A stretch of 64,000 nt of DNA from Bordetella parapertussis. Its GTDB lineage: Bacteria > Pseudomonadota > Gammaproteobacteria > Burkholderiales > SG8-41. Shown piece by piece: positions 42,676-52,044 of the stretch. Position 1 is the first letter of the stretch; each line of letters starts with the position of its first letter. The stretch spans positions 1 through 64,000 of the forward strand of contig CAMATZ010000008.1 in assembly GCA_945861275.1 (NCBI GenBank), read 5' to 3'. The notes beneath the pieces were generated by a model. That model had not been told where the DNA came from, did not search any database, and saw only the letters and a list, made by a program, of their open reading frames with translations. A program made the position numbers and the translations under genes.

Positions 42676-43134
42676 TCATGTGGCTCGACGCGATTGGGTC
42701 CATGCAGCAAAAATCCTGTCGCCAAGGTCGCCGCTAAAAAGCAGGCGGCGGCTGAAACCGGCAATATGCACCGCCACCCGATTCGCGAACCAAACCTTTA
42801 CGTGTTCGCATCGTTCCACCGCGGACCACGGGATCACCAGCTGAGGATGCAAAAAACGGAAAGGAAACAGCACCGATAGCGCAAAGCCCTGAGCGCCGAC
42901 CGTGGCAAAAAGAGTGCTGCGGTAACTGACGGGGAATGCTTCCCACCCCATAGCCCCCGAGCGAAAGTGAAAACGTTCGCCATCAACGAGCGCATCACTC
43001 TTAAACCGTGCGGCCAAGTGATACCACCCACCCAGCAGCGAGAGCACGCCGCAGATTGCCAGCCACAACACGAAAGCTGGCAGAAACCAATCGGAATTCG
43101 GAACGGGCACGGTTTTCCCTCGTTGTCTAACCAC
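42676..43134 (-). CDS. Membrane protein of unknown function
   Basis: 152 residues. One or two membrane helices (about 18-38, FVLWLAICGVLSLLGGW; weaker near 75-92) are followed by a beta-rich C-terminal domain with FHFRSGAMGWEAFPVSYRSTLFATV and PQLVIPWSAVERCEHVKVWFANRVAVHI. I recall similar uncharacterised proteins with a 'HPxLxIPW' motif but cannot name a family. It lies upstream of and in line with ppx on the minus strand direction, convergent with the CMD-like gene. Confidence 0.65.
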   Translation of the reverse strand: MVRQRGKTVPVPNSDWFLPAFVLWLAICGVLSLLGGWYHLAARFKSDALVDGERFHFRSGAMGWEAFPVSYRSTLFATVGAQGFALSVLFPFRFLHPQLVIPWSAVERCEHVKVWFANRVAVHIAGFSRRLLFSGDLGDRIFAAWTQSRRAT

Positions 43135-43150
43135 GCGCTACCGGACTCAC

Positions 43151-44680
43151 TCAATCCGCCGCTGCGATCTCAGCTCCGTCATCGGTCGCATACAGCCCGC
43201 TGATTTTCACGTCGTATCCTATCTTTTCCCATTCGCGGATTTCTGCGCCGAGCACGGTGTTGGTGAGCGGGTTGCGCAGCAGCCAGGCGGGGTCGATGGC
43301 GAGCCTGAATTTTCCTGCACTGGACTTGGCCGAAAGGATACGCGGATTGTTTGCGGTGCGCCGCTGGCACAGCAACACCGCGATGCGCAGTGCGAATACG
43401 CTGCGCCAGTCTATCGATTGATCCAGCTCGGGCAGCAGTTTTTTCAGCGAGCGCCGGTGCGCGAGCAGCAGTTGCGCGATGCGGTGCTGTTCTTCGCGCG
43501 TGAAGCCGGGCATGTCGGCGTTGGCGGCGATGTATGCGCCGTGGCGATGGTAGCTGCTGTAAGCGACGGAAATGCCGATCTCGTGCAGCTGCGCGGCCCA
43601 CGCCAGCTCGTGCGCGCCGCGCGCATCCTCGCCCGCCATCTGCTGGCGCAGATGGAGCGCAAGCTGGCTTACGCGCCGCGCTTGCGGCGCATCGACATGG
43701 TAACGCTGCATGAACTGGGCGACGGTGGCGTCGCGCGTGTCGTGGTGGCTCTTGCGGCCCAGCATATCGAGCAGTATGCCTTCGCGCATAGCGCCATCGG
43801 CCACGGTCATGTGCTCAATCTCGAGTTCCGACAGCACCGCGCTCATGATGGCCAGGCCGCCGGGCAGCACCGAGGCGCGCTCGTCGCGCAGACCTTCGAT
43901 GCCGATGCGCGCCATATGTGCCATGTCACCGGCCTTGATCAACAGCGCGCGCAGCCGCTCCAGCCCGTCCGGGGTAATGCCCGATTCGCCCGCGTTATTC
44001 AGCCCATTCAGTTGCAACACCTGCGCCAGTGCGCGCGCGGTGCCGGAGGACCCTACGGCGTGTTTCCAGTTGGCGCGTGAGAATCCCGCCACGATGTGCT
44101 GCAACTCGGCGCGCGCGGCAAGTTCAGCCTGTTTGAAAGCGCCTTTACTGAGTTTGCCATCGCCAAAATAACGCCCGCTGAATGATACGCAGCCCATGTA
44201 AAGGCTATCGAGACGCTGCGGCTCGTAGCCTTCGCCGACGATGCATTCGGTAGAGCCGCCACCGATATCCACCACCAGCCGCCGCTCGCTGGAAACCGGC
44301 AGGCTGTGCGCGACACCCAGATAAATCAGCCGTGCTTCTTCGCGGCCGGCGATGACCTCAATGGGAAAGCCGAGGGCGGCCTCGGCTTTTTTCAAAAACA
44401 CGGCGGCGTTTTTCGCCACGCGCAGGGTGTTGGTGCCGAGCGCACTCACCTCGCTGGCTTGAAAGCTGCGCAAGCGTTCGCCAAAGCGTTGCAGGCAGGC
44501 GATAGCGCGCGCTTGTGACGGCTCATCAAGAATTTTATTCTCGTCAAGGCCCGCGCCCAGACGCACCGGTTCGCGCAGGCCGTCGAGCGGGTAGGTTTGA
44601 TTGCCATCCACGCGCGCAATCTGACAGTGAAACGAGTTCGAGCCCAGATCCACGGCGGCGATCGTAGTGTACTCAGCCAC
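43151..44680 (-). CDS. ppx: Exopolyphosphatase / guanosine pentaphosphatase (Ppx/GppA)
   Basis: 509 residues. The ASKHA fold shows AAVDLGSNSFHCQIARV (phosphate 1), the catalytic Glu in GREEARLIYLGV (Glu114), DIGGGSTE (138-145) and VGSSGTARAL. A C-terminal HD-like domain (about 315-500) follows with AAQLHEIGISVAYSSYHRHGAYI. It degrades inorganic polyphosphate and possibly pppGpp, affecting phosphate and stress physiology. Six bases separate its start from the rpiA stop, so the two are co-transcribed. Confidence 0.93.
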   Translation of the reverse strand: MAEYTTIAAVDLGSNSFHCQIARVDGNQTYPLDGLREPVRLGAGLDENKILDEPSQARAIACLQRFGERLRSFQASEVSALGTNTLRVAKNAAVFLKKAEAALGFPIEVIAGREEARLIYLGVAHSLPVSSERRLVVDIGGGSTECIVGEGYEPQRLDSLYMGCVSFSGRYFGDGKLSKGAFKQAELAARAELQHIVAGFSRANWKHAVGSSGTARALAQVLQLNGLNNAGESGITPDGLERLRALLIKAGDMAHMARIGIEGLRDERASVLPGGLAIMSAVLSELEIEHMTVADGAMREGILLDMLGRKSHHDTRDATVAQFMQRYHVDAPQARRVSQLALHLRQQMAGEDARGAHELAWAAQLHEIGISVAYSSYHRHGAYIAANADMPGFTREEQHRIAQLLLAHRRSLKKLLPELDQSIDWRSVFALRIAVLLCQRRTANNPRILSAKSSAGKFRLAIDPAWLLRNPLTNTVLGAEIREWEKIGYDVKISGLYATDDGAEIAAAD

Positions 44681-44685
44681 AGCAG

Positions 44686-44704
44686 TTAACTATTTGTTTT
44701 TATT
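44686..44704 (-). repeat. AT-rich motif copy (AATAAAAACAAATAGTTAA)
   Basis: Covers the last codons and stop of rpiA. The 18-mer AATAAAAACAAATAGTTA is identical to that at 59925-59942. Confidence 0.65.
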
Positions 44705-45354
44705 ATGGTTTTTACGCCATCCGCAGCGCCGAGCAATAACACGTCTGCACCGCGCCGCGCGAACAGGCCGTTGCTCACCACGCCGACGATTTGATTCAGC
44801 GCGGCCTCCAGTTCCATGGGTTTGATGATCGACATATTGTGTATGTCGAGTATCAGGTTGCCGTTATCGGTGGTGAAGCCTTGCCGCCACGCGGGCTGGC
44901 CGCCGAGCTTGACGATCTCGCGCGCCACGTAAGAGCGTGCCATGGGAACTACTTCGACCGGCAGCGGAAATTTGCCGAGCACATCCACCTGCTTCGATTG
45001 ATCGGCGATGCACACGAATTTGCGCGCCACCGCGGCGACGATTTTCTCGCGTGTGAGCGCGCCGCCGCCGCCTTTGATCATCGCCAGGTGTAGCGTGATT
45101 TCATCCGCGCCATCGACGTACAGCGGCAGATCCTTTACGCCGTTAAGATCATAAACCGCAATGCCCAGCGCTTTGAGTTTTTGCGCCGTACTCTCGGAGC
45201 TGGCCACCGCGCCGTCGATGCGATGCCTGATTTTGCCGAGCGCCGTGATAAAAAAATCCGCGGTGGAGCCGGTGCCCACACCCACCACGCTGCCGTCGTC
45301 GACGTAGCGTATCGCAGCCTCGGCGGCTGCCTGTTTCATCTCATTTTGATTCAT
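44686..45354 (-). CDS. rpiA: Ribose-5-phosphate isomerase A
   Basis: Interconverts ribose 5-phosphate and ribulose 5-phosphate. 222 residues from ATG 45354; an in-frame ATG at 45408 adds non-family residues. GTGSTADFF (27-35), DGADEI (81-86), [11 protein letters not shown] (94-104, with catalytic Glu103) and the C-terminal [19 protein letters not shown] are all present. The last five codons (IKTNS) and stop are part of an exact copy of the dispersed AT-rich 18-mer. Confidence 0.95.
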   Translation of the reverse strand: MNQNEMKQAAAEAAIRYVDDGSVVGVGTGSTADFFITALGKIRHRIDGAVASSESTAQKLKALGIAVYDLNGVKDLPLYVDGADEITLHLAMIKGGGGALTREKIVAAVARKFVCIADQSKQVDVLGKFPLPVEVVPMARSYVAREIVKLGGQPAWRQGFTTDNGNLILDIHNMSIIKPMELEAALNQIVGVVSNGLFARRGADVLLLGAADGVKTIIKTNS

Positions 45355-45437
45355 AGGCCTATGATAATCTTCAAAGGTTGCGCTGTACAGTCTGCTCGCG
45401 TGCATCATAGTCCTGATTCCTGCTAACCTTGCGCACT

Positions 45438-46952
45438 ATGAGAACCCCTGATTACCTCCGGCGCATTCTTGGCGCTCGTGTTTACGATGTGGCCATCGAG
45501 TCGCCGCTGGATTTTGCGCCCAATTTGTCCAGGCGCCTCAACCATCGCGTGCTGATCAAGCGCGAGGATTTGCAGCCGGTGTTTTCGTTCAAGCTGCGCG
45601 GCGCGTACAACAAAATGGTGCGCTTGCCGAAGGCGGCGCTGGATCGCGGCGTGATTGCCGCCTCCGCCGGCAACCACGCACAGGGGGTGGCGCTGGCGGC
45701 GCAAAAGCTGCGCGGCAAGGCAACGATAGTGATGCCGGTAACCACGCCGCAGATCAAGGTGGAAGCCGTGCGTGCGCGCGGCGCGCGCGTGGTGCTGCAT
45801 GGGGATAGTTACGAGGAATCCTATGCCCATGCGAAAATTATTGAACAAAAACAAAAACTTACATTTGTCCATCCGTACGACGATCCCGATGTGATCGCAG
45901 GCCAGGGCACTATCGGCATGGAAATTTTGCGCCAACACGCGGCGCCGATCGATGCGATTTTTGTGCCGGTCGGCGGCGGTGGTTTGATTGCCGGTATCGC
46001 CGCCTACGTCAAGCGGCTGCGGCCCGAGATCAAGGTGATAGGTGTTGAGCCGGAAGATGCCGACGCGATGTATCAGTCATTGAAAGCGGGGCGCCGCGTC
46101 AAGCTCGATCAGGTGGGATTGTTCGCCGATGGGGTGGCAGTCAAGCAGGTGGGCGCGGAAACATTCCGCCTGTGCCGCGCGCTGGTGGACGACATTATCC
46201 GCGTCGATACCGACGCCATCTGCGCCGCGATCAAGGATGTGTTTACCGACACGCGCGTGATACTCGAACCGGCGGGCGCGCTTGGCGTCGCCGGCGCCAA
46301 GACCTATGCCGCGAAAAACCGCGCGCGCGGACAAACGCTGATCACGGTCGCCAGCGGCGCCAATATGAATTTCGACCGCCTGCGTTTCGTGGCGGAGCAA
46401 GCGGAACTCGGCGAGCACCGCGAAGCCATACTCGCCGTGACCATTCCCGAAAAACCCGGCAGCTTCAAGGCATTTTGTGAATTGCTGGGGCCGCGCAACG
46501 TCACCGAATTCAATTACCGCTACGACGACCCTGCAGCCGCGCAGGTGTTCGTGGGTGTACAGGTTAAAAATCGCGACGAAACTGCGCGCCTCACGCGCGC
46601 CTTGCGCCGCGCCGGACTCAAAACCCACGACTTGAGCAACAACGACCTCGCCAAACTGCATGTGCGGCACACCGTGGGCGGTCACGCGCCGTCAGTGAAT
46701 AATGAAATCCTTTACCGCTTTGAATTCCCCGAGCGCCCCGGCGCGCTGATGCGGTTTTTGACCAGTATGAGCCGCGGCTGGAACATCAGCCTGTTTCATT
46801 ACCGGAACCACGGCGCCGACTACGGCCGCGTGCTGGTAGGCATGCAGGTGCCGCCGCAGGACAAAAAGCAATTTCAGGCGTTTCTCGACAAGATAGGTTA
46901 TCCGTACTGTGATGAAAGCCACAATCCGGCGTACCGGTTGTTTTTGGGTTGA
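45438..46952 (+). CDS. ilvA: Threonine ammonia-lyase, biosynthetic
   Basis: PLP enzyme making 2-oxobutanoate for isoleucine synthesis. 504 residues from ATG 45438. The PLP lysine is Lys52 in FSFKLRGAYNKM; SAGNHAQGVALAA and VPVGGGGLIAGIA bind the cofactor. Two ACT-like regulatory domains (about 325-504, starting AILAVTIPEKPGSFKAFCELLG and YRFEFPERPGALMRFL) predict feedback control by isoleucine, the biosynthetic form. It is divergent from rpiA with an 83-base gap. Confidence 0.96.
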   Translation: MRTPDYLRRILGARVYDVAIESPLDFAPNLSRRLNHRVLIKREDLQPVFSFKLRGAYNKMVRLPKAALDRGVIAASAGNHAQGVALAAQKLRGKATIVMPVTTPQIKVEAVRARGARVVLHGDSYEESYAHAKIIEQKQKLTFVHPYDDPDVIAGQGTIGMEILRQHAAPIDAIFVPVGGGGLIAGIAAYVKRLRPEIKVIGVEPEDADAMYQSLKAGRRVKLDQVGLFADGVAVKQVGAETFRLCRALVDDIIRVDTDAICAAIKDVFTDTRVILEPAGALGVAGAKTYAAKNRARGQTLITVASGANMNFDRLRFVAEQAELGEHREAILAVTIPEKPGSFKAFCELLGPRNVTEFNYRYDDPAAAQVFVGVQVKNRDETARLTRALRRAGLKTHDLSNNDLAKLHVRHTVGGHAPSVNNEILYRFEFPERPGALMRFLTSMSRGWNISLFHYRNHGADYGRVLVGMQVPPQDKKQFQAFLDKIGYPYCDESHNPAYRLFLG

Positions 46953-46984
46953 GGTTTGCACTTCGATGTAGTTACAATGCTTCT

Positions 46985-48901
46985 ATGAAATTCGCGAACA
47001 CATGGCTTTCCCCCCTGCTGCTGCTCGCCGCCAGCGCCTGCGCCGCACCCGGCGATGACGATTTCCTGGCGATGCGCGAGGCGTTCCGCGCCAATGACAC
47101 GCGCAAGCTGGAGCTTTATGCGCCGCGCCTGAAAGGCCACGTGCTTGAGCCGTATGCGGCGTACTGGCAATTGCGCTCGCGGCTGGATGATGCCGCGCCG
47201 GAAACCGTGCGTGCGTTTCTTGCCGAATACAAAGATACGTTCGTCGCCGAACGCATGCGCAGCGACTGGCTTAAACGGCTGGGCAATAAGCAGCAATGGG
47301 AGTTGTTCGAGGCGGAACGCGCGGTGCTGGTGGATGATGATGTGGAGATTACCTGTTACGCATTGCAGGCGCGTGCGCGCACCGACGCCACCGCGGTGCG
47401 CGAGGCACGTTCCCTGTGGTTTACCGAAAAGGACACGCCGGCAAGCTGCGCGCCGCTATTTGCCGCGTTGGGGGCGTCCAACCAGCTCAGCGTGCAGGAT
47501 GTGTGGGGGCGTGTGCGCTTGGCGCTGGCGGCCGGACAGGTGGGCGTGGCGAGCCGGGTGGCCGCGTATCTGCCCGCGGGTCAGGCGCCCAATCCCACGG
47601 TGTTGTCCGCGGTTTCGCAGAATCCCGCAGCGCATCTGGCGCGGCCATTGGATGCAGGCAGCCGCGCCGCGCGCGAAACCGCCATGTTCGCGGTGTACCG
47701 TTTGGCGCGCTCTGCGCCGCAACAAGCGGCTGCGCACTGGTCAGGCATGGAGGCAAAATTCACCGAGGATGAACGCGCGTTCGTGTGGGGCCACATCGGC
47801 TTGCAGGGCGCGTTGCGGCATCGCCCGGAAACGCTGGCCTGGTACGCCAAAGCCGGCGATATGAACGATTATCAGTTGGAGTGGAAAGCGCGCGCGGCAT
47901 TGCGCGCCGGCGACTGGAAAACGCTGATTGCCGCGGTTGATGTGATGGTGGTGGAAGGTCAGGATTCGCCGTGGCGCTATTGGAAAGCGCGCGCGCTGAA
48001 AGCGACCGGGCGCGACGCCGAGGCGCTGGCGCTGTTAAAGCCGCTGTCGCAGGAGTACATTTTTTACGGGCAATTGGCGCTTGAAGAATTGGGCGGCAAG
48101 GTGAGCGCACCGCCCGCAGCCTACACGCCGACGGCGGCGGAAACGCAGGCGATGAGTCAAAACCCCGGCATTCGCCGCGCACTCGCGCTGTACGCGTTGG
48201 GCCTGCGCGTGGAAGCGAACCGCGAATGGATGTGGACGCTGCGCGACCTGGATGATCGCAAGCTGATTGCGGTGGCGCAAGTCGCCAAGCGCGCCGATCT
48301 TCCCGACCGGGTGATCAATACCGCGGAAAAAACACAGTCGGTGCACGATTTCCGCTTGCGCTATTTCGCCCCGTATCATGATGTTTTGAAAGTGCATGCC
48401 GCGCGCCAGGGCCTTGATGAAGCATGGGTGCTGGGTTTGATCCGGCAAGAGAGCCGTTTCATGGCCGACGTGCGTTCCAGTGCCGGCGCGATGGGCCTGA
48501 TGCAATTGATGCCAGGCACCGCGCAGTGGGTGGCGGGGAAAATGGGTCTCAAAAACTGGCGCTGGGCCGGCGTAACGGATGTCGATACCAATATCAGTTT
48601 GGGCACCTACTACCTGCGCCATGTGCTGGATTACCTCGACGGCAACCCGGCGCTTGCGTCCGCTGCCTACAACGCCGGACCGGGACGCGCGCGCGCGTGG
48701 CGGCCAGAGCACGCGATGGAAGCCGCCGCGTGGGCGGAGACGATACCGTTCAATGAGACGCGGCACTACGTCAAACTGGTGATGGCCAACGCCAGTTATT
48801 ACGCGAATCTGCTTTCCCAGCAAGCACAATCACTGCGCGGACGCCTCGGCGACGTGGGGCCGGCGCGTCCGGCGGAAAAATCGCTGGGGGATACGCCCTG
48901 A
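46985..48901 (+). CDS. slt: Soluble lytic murein transglycosylase
   Basis: 638 residues from ATG 46985. Signal peptide SPLLLLAASACA; the Cys at about 19 resembles a lipobox (AASAC), so it may be lipid-anchored. A long helical superhelix (about 25-455) is followed by the lysozyme-like domain (470-610) with catalytic Glu489 in IRQESRFMADVRSSAGAMGLMQLMPGTA and GTYYLRHVLDYLDGNPALASAAYNAGPGRA. It cleaves glycan strands with formation of anhydromuramic ends. Confidence 0.94.
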   Translation: MKFANTWLSPLLLLAASACAAPGDDDFLAMREAFRANDTRKLELYAPRLKGHVLEPYAAYWQLRSRLDDAAPETVRAFLAEYKDTFVAERMRSDWLKRLGNKQQWELFEAERAVLVDDDVEITCYALQARARTDATAVREARSLWFTEKDTPASCAPLFAALGASNQLSVQDVWGRVRLALAAGQVGVASRVAAYLPAGQAPNPTVLSAVSQNPAAHLARPLDAGSRAARETAMFAVYRLARSAPQQAAAHWSGMEAKFTEDERAFVWGHIGLQGALRHRPETLAWYAKAGDMNDYQLEWKARAALRAGDWKTLIAAVDVMVVEGQDSPWRYWKARALKATGRDAEALALLKPLSQEYIFYGQLALEELGGKVSAPPAAYTPTAAETQAMSQNPGIRRALALYALGLRVEANREWMWTLRDLDDRKLIAVAQVAKRADLPDRVINTAEKTQSVHDFRLRYFAPYHDVLKVHAARQGLDEAWVLGLIRQESRFMADVRSSAGAMGLMQLMPGTAQWVAGKMGLKNWRWAGVTDVDTNISLGTYYLRHVLDYLDGNPALASAAYNAGPGRARAWRPEHAMEAAAWAETIPFNETRHYVKLVMANASYYANLLSQQAQSLRGRLGDVGPARPAEKSLGDTP

Positions 48902-48906
48902 AGGGC

Positions 48907-48939
48907 GTGAGGCGTGAGGCGTGAAGGGTGAGGCGTGAG
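48907..48939. repeat. GTGAGGC heptamer run after slt
   Basis: Four units (GTGAGGC, GTGAGGC, GTGAAGG and GTGAGGC-type) with one variant, starting 6 bases after the slt stop. Same family as at 2141 and 9143. Confidence 0.8.
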
Positions 48940-48992
48940 GAGGATGGGGTAAACTGGACTCTCTCCAAGCCACTGTTTACTGATAGGCCAAG

Positions 48993-49934
48993 ATGAGTAT
49001 CACTACCATTTGTGTTTTGGGCGGCTCGGGATTTGTCGGGCGCCATGTGTGCGCGGCGCTGGCTGCGCGCGGGCTGCGGGTGCGCGTGCCCACGCGCAAT
49101 CGCGAGCGCGCCAAGCATCTCACCATGCTGCCGACGGTCGAACCGCTGACTGCCGACGTGCACGATACGGCCACGCTGACAGAAGTTGTGCGCGGCTGTG
49201 ATGCGGTAATCAATCTGGTCGGCGTGCTGCATGACGGGCGCGGCAACGCAAGCTTCGCCACCGCGCATGTCGGATTCGCGCGCAAACTCGTGGACGTCTG
49301 CCGCGAAACCGGTGTGCGGCGTTTGTTGCATATGAGCTCTTTGAATGCGGCGGCCAATGCTCCCAGTGAATATCTGCGCAGCAAAGGTGAGGCCGAAGCC
49401 ATCGTCCGCGCTTCAGGTCTGGATTTCACTATTTTCAGACCGTCGATTGTGTTTGGCCGGGAAGACAAATTTCTCAATCTGTTCGCGGCGCTGCTCAAGC
49501 GTTTTCCGCTGCTGATCGTGCCCTCTGCGCGCGCGCGGTTTCAACCGGTGTATGCGGGCGATGTGGCGCGTGTGTTCGCCGACGCGCTACAGCGACAGGA
49601 CAGCATCGGCCAGAGTTACGATCTGTGCGGCCCCACGGTCTACACCATGCAGGAACTCGCCGAGTTTGTGGCGCACACCACCGGGCATTGCCGCATGATT
49701 TTCGGCGCGGACAGCACGCTCACCAACATTATGGCGTTCGCGATGGAATGTCTGCCAGGTCAAATGATGAGCTTCGACAATGTGCGTTCGATGACGCTGG
49801 ACAGCGTGTGCCGGGATTGCACCTTGCCGTTTGGCATCGCGCCCGAATCGCTGGCAGCGGTGGCGCCGGCGTGGCTCGCCTACCGCACGCCGCGCGGACG
49901 CTACGCGCACTTGCGCGACCGCACGCGGGCGTGA
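48993..49934 (+). CDS. NAD(P)-binding epimerase-like protein (complex I NDUFA9 type)
   Basis: 313 residues. The atypical short-chain dehydrogenase motif CVLGGSGFVGRHVCAALAARG binds the dinucleotide; DAVINLVGVLHDGRG and MSSLNAAANAPSEYLRSKGEAEAIVRASGLDFTIFRPSIVFGRED match the bacterial relatives of NDUFA9. The catalytic YxxxK tyrosine is kept in EYLRSKGEAE. The function in bacteria is not established. It lies 18 bases before cca, a frequent neighbour pair in betaproteobacteria. Confidence 0.9.
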   Translation: MSITTICVLGGSGFVGRHVCAALAARGLRVRVPTRNRERAKHLTMLPTVEPLTADVHDTATLTEVVRGCDAVINLVGVLHDGRGNASFATAHVGFARKLVDVCRETGVRRLLHMSSLNAAANAPSEYLRSKGEAEAIVRASGLDFTIFRPSIVFGREDKFLNLFAALLKRFPLLIVPSARARFQPVYAGDVARVFADALQRQDSIGQSYDLCGPTVYTMQELAEFVAHTTGHCRMIFGADSTLTNIMAFAMECLPGQMMSFDNVRSMTLDSVCRDCTLPFGIAPESLAAVAPAWLAYRTPRGRYAHLRDRTRA

Positions 49935-49952
49935 TGTAAAAATCTGTTTTAA

Positions 49953-51182
49953 ATGAAAATTTACACCGTCGGCGGTGCGGTGCGCGATCAACTGCTGGGC
50001 CTGCCGGTGGCGGATCGCGACTACGTGGTGATCGGCGCCACGCCGCAACACATGGTCGCGCAGGGCTATAAGCCTGTCGGCCGCGATTTTCCGGTTTTTC
50101 TGCATCCGCAAACACACGAGGAATACGCGCTGGCGCGCACCGAGCGCAAAACCGCGCGCGGTTATCACGGGTTTGCGTTTCACGCCGCGCCTGAGGTCAC
50201 GCTGGAGCAGGACCTTGCGCGGCGCGATCTCACCATCAACGCCATGGCGAAGGATGAACACGGCGCGCTGATCGATCCGTTCAACGGCGCCGCGGATCTC
50301 AAGGCGCGCGTGCTGCGCCATGTCAGCCCGGCGTTTGCCGAAGACCCGGTGCGTATTTTGCGGCTGGCGCGCTTTGCCGCGCGATTCGCACGCTTGGGAT
50401 TTACGGTTGCCGACGAAACCCTGGCGTTGATGCGGCATATGGTCAGTGACGGTGAAGTGGACACACTGGTGGCCGAGCGCGTGTGGCAGGAGCTCGCGCG
50501 CGGCCTGATGGAGGCAAAGCCCTCGCGCATGTTCGACACGCTGCGCGCGTGCGGCGCGCTGGCGCGTGTGTTGCCGGAAGTGGATGCGCTTTTCGGCGTG
50601 CCGCAACGCGCCGATCATCATCCGGAAGTCGATACCGGCGTGCATGTGATGATGGTGGTTGATTACGCGGCAGGCCGTGATTACGCGCTGGAGGTGCGCT
50701 TCGCGGCGCTGACCCACGATCTGGGCAAAGGCGCCACACCACCGCAGGAATGGCCGCGCCACATCGCCCATGAAGCGCGTAGCGTTGAGCTGGTGGCCGC
50801 AATGTGCGAAAGGTTGCGGGTACCGGCCGCTTGCCGCGACCTTGCGCTAATCATGGCGCAACAGCATGGCAATGTTCACCGCGCGGCGGAGTTGCGGCCC
50901 GGCACCATAGTGCAGTTGTTGCAAAGCGCCGATGCATTTCGCAAACCGCAGCGCTTTGCGCACCTGTTGCAGGCCTGCGAAAGCGATGCGCGCGGGCGGC
51001 TGGGGTTTGGCGACCGCCCGTACCCGCAGGCGCAGCGCCTGACGGCTGCATTCGCGGCAGCGGCTGCGGTTGACTCAGGCGCCATTGCAAAACAATACGA
51101 AGAACCCGAGCGCATCAAGGACGCCATCCATCAGGCGCGCGTCGCGGCGGTGCGTGCGGCGTTGCATGAAACGGAAGATTAA
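49953..51182 (+). CDS. cca: Multifunctional CCA tRNA nucleotidyltransferase
   Basis: Adds or repairs the 3' CCA of tRNA. 409 residues. GGAVRDQLLG and the metal-binding DxD (Asp21, Asp23 in VADRDYVVIG) form the nucleotidyltransferase core; RRDLTINAMA and the B/A motif ARFAARFARLGF follow. The HD domain (about 225-330, LTHDLGKGATPP) adds phosphohydrolase/phosphodiesterase activity typical of gammaproteobacterial- and betaproteobacterial-type bacterial enzymes. Confidence 0.95.
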   Translation: MKIYTVGGAVRDQLLGLPVADRDYVVIGATPQHMVAQGYKPVGRDFPVFLHPQTHEEYALARTERKTARGYHGFAFHAAPEVTLEQDLARRDLTINAMAKDEHGALIDPFNGAADLKARVLRHVSPAFAEDPVRILRLARFAARFARLGFTVADETLALMRHMVSDGEVDTLVAERVWQELARGLMEAKPSRMFDTLRACGALARVLPEVDALFGVPQRADHHPEVDTGVHVMMVVDYAAGRDYALEVRFAALTHDLGKGATPPQEWPRHIAHEARSVELVAAMCERLRVPAACRDLALIMAQQHGNVHRAAELRPGTIVQLLQSADAFRKPQRFAHLLQACESDARGRLGFGDRPYPQAQRLTAAFAAAAAVDSGAIAKQYEEPERIKDAIHQARVAAVRAALHETED

Positions 51183-51245
51183 AACAACGACAGTGCGTAG
51201 GATGCCGGTGACGAAGGAACCGCATCAGACGCGGTTTAAACATAA

Positions 51246-51326
51246 CCAACCCCAAGAACATTTCGACAGGATATACAGGATGAACAGGATAAAACCTTCA
51301 TCCTGTTAATCCTGTCTATCGATGTT
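51246..51326. repeat. Inverted copy of the ACAGGATTAACAGG element
   Basis: Opposite orientation to the copies at 40689 and 40789; it ends about 32 bases before the GST gene start. The arms CAGGATGAACAGGAT and ATCCTGTTAATCCTG-type pair. Confidence 0.82.
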
Positions 51327-51357
51327 AATTTACACAAGAGTCAAACAAGGAGCCTCA

Positions 51358-51975
51358 ATGATCGACCTCTACACCTGGACCACCCCCAACGGCCGCAAAG
51401 TCTCCATCATGCTCGAAGAATGCGCGCTGCCGTATAACACGCACGCCATCAACATCGGCAAGGACGATCAGTTCACACCGCAATTCGTGGCCCTCAATCC
51501 CAACAGCAAGATTCCCGCGATCACCGATGCCGAAGGCCCGGACGGTAAACCGCTGAACGTATTCGAGTCCGGCGCGATCCTGATTTACCTCGCCGAAAAA
51601 ACCGGCAGGTTTCTCGCTCCAAGCGGACGCGACCGCAGCGTGGCCTTGCAATGGCTGATGTTCCAGATGGGTGGTGTGGGGCCGATTTTCGGGCAGGTGC
51701 ATCACTTCCTGCGCGCCGCCAAAGAGCCGGTGCCCTACGCGATCGAGCGTTACGGCAAGGAAAAAGACCGGCTCTACCGGGTGCTGGACAATCACCTGAA
51801 ACAGCATCAGTATTTGGCTGGCGAATATTCGATAGCCGACATGGCGACTTACCCATGGGTGGCGCGTTACGAGTGGCACAAAACGGACCTCGCCTCCGTG
51901 CCGCATGTCAAACGCTGGTTCGACGCGATTTCGGCGCGGCCCGCGGTGCAACGCGGCATGGCGGTGCCAAGTTAA
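51358..51975 (+). CDS. Glutathione S-transferase family protein (nu-class/YfcG-like)
   Basis: 205 residues from ATG 51358 with AAGGAG upstream. The thioredoxin-like N-domain begins IDLYTWTTPNGRKVSIMLEE, with the Thr-Pro-Asn pattern of YfcG/YghU-type enzymes, which bind two glutathiones or glutathionylspermidine and have disulfide reductase activity. FVALNPNSKIPAITD and ESGAILIYLAEKTGRF are glutathione-site motifs. The helical C-domain follows with YSIADMATYPWV. Cytosolic detoxification or redox role. Confidence 0.9.
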   Translation: MIDLYTWTTPNGRKVSIMLEECALPYNTHAINIGKDDQFTPQFVALNPNSKIPAITDAEGPDGKPLNVFESGAILIYLAEKTGRFLAPSGRDRSVALQWLMFQMGGVGPIFGQVHHFLRAAKEPVPYAIERYGKEKDRLYRVLDNHLKQHQYLAGEYSIADMATYPWVARYEWHKTDLASVPHVKRWFDAISARPAVQRGMAVPS

Positions 51976-52044
51976 ACGGTTGCAATCCGTTCACGGAAAC
52001 ATTGAATACGCTAAGATTACCGGGATGACCAAAAGGAGTGAAAC

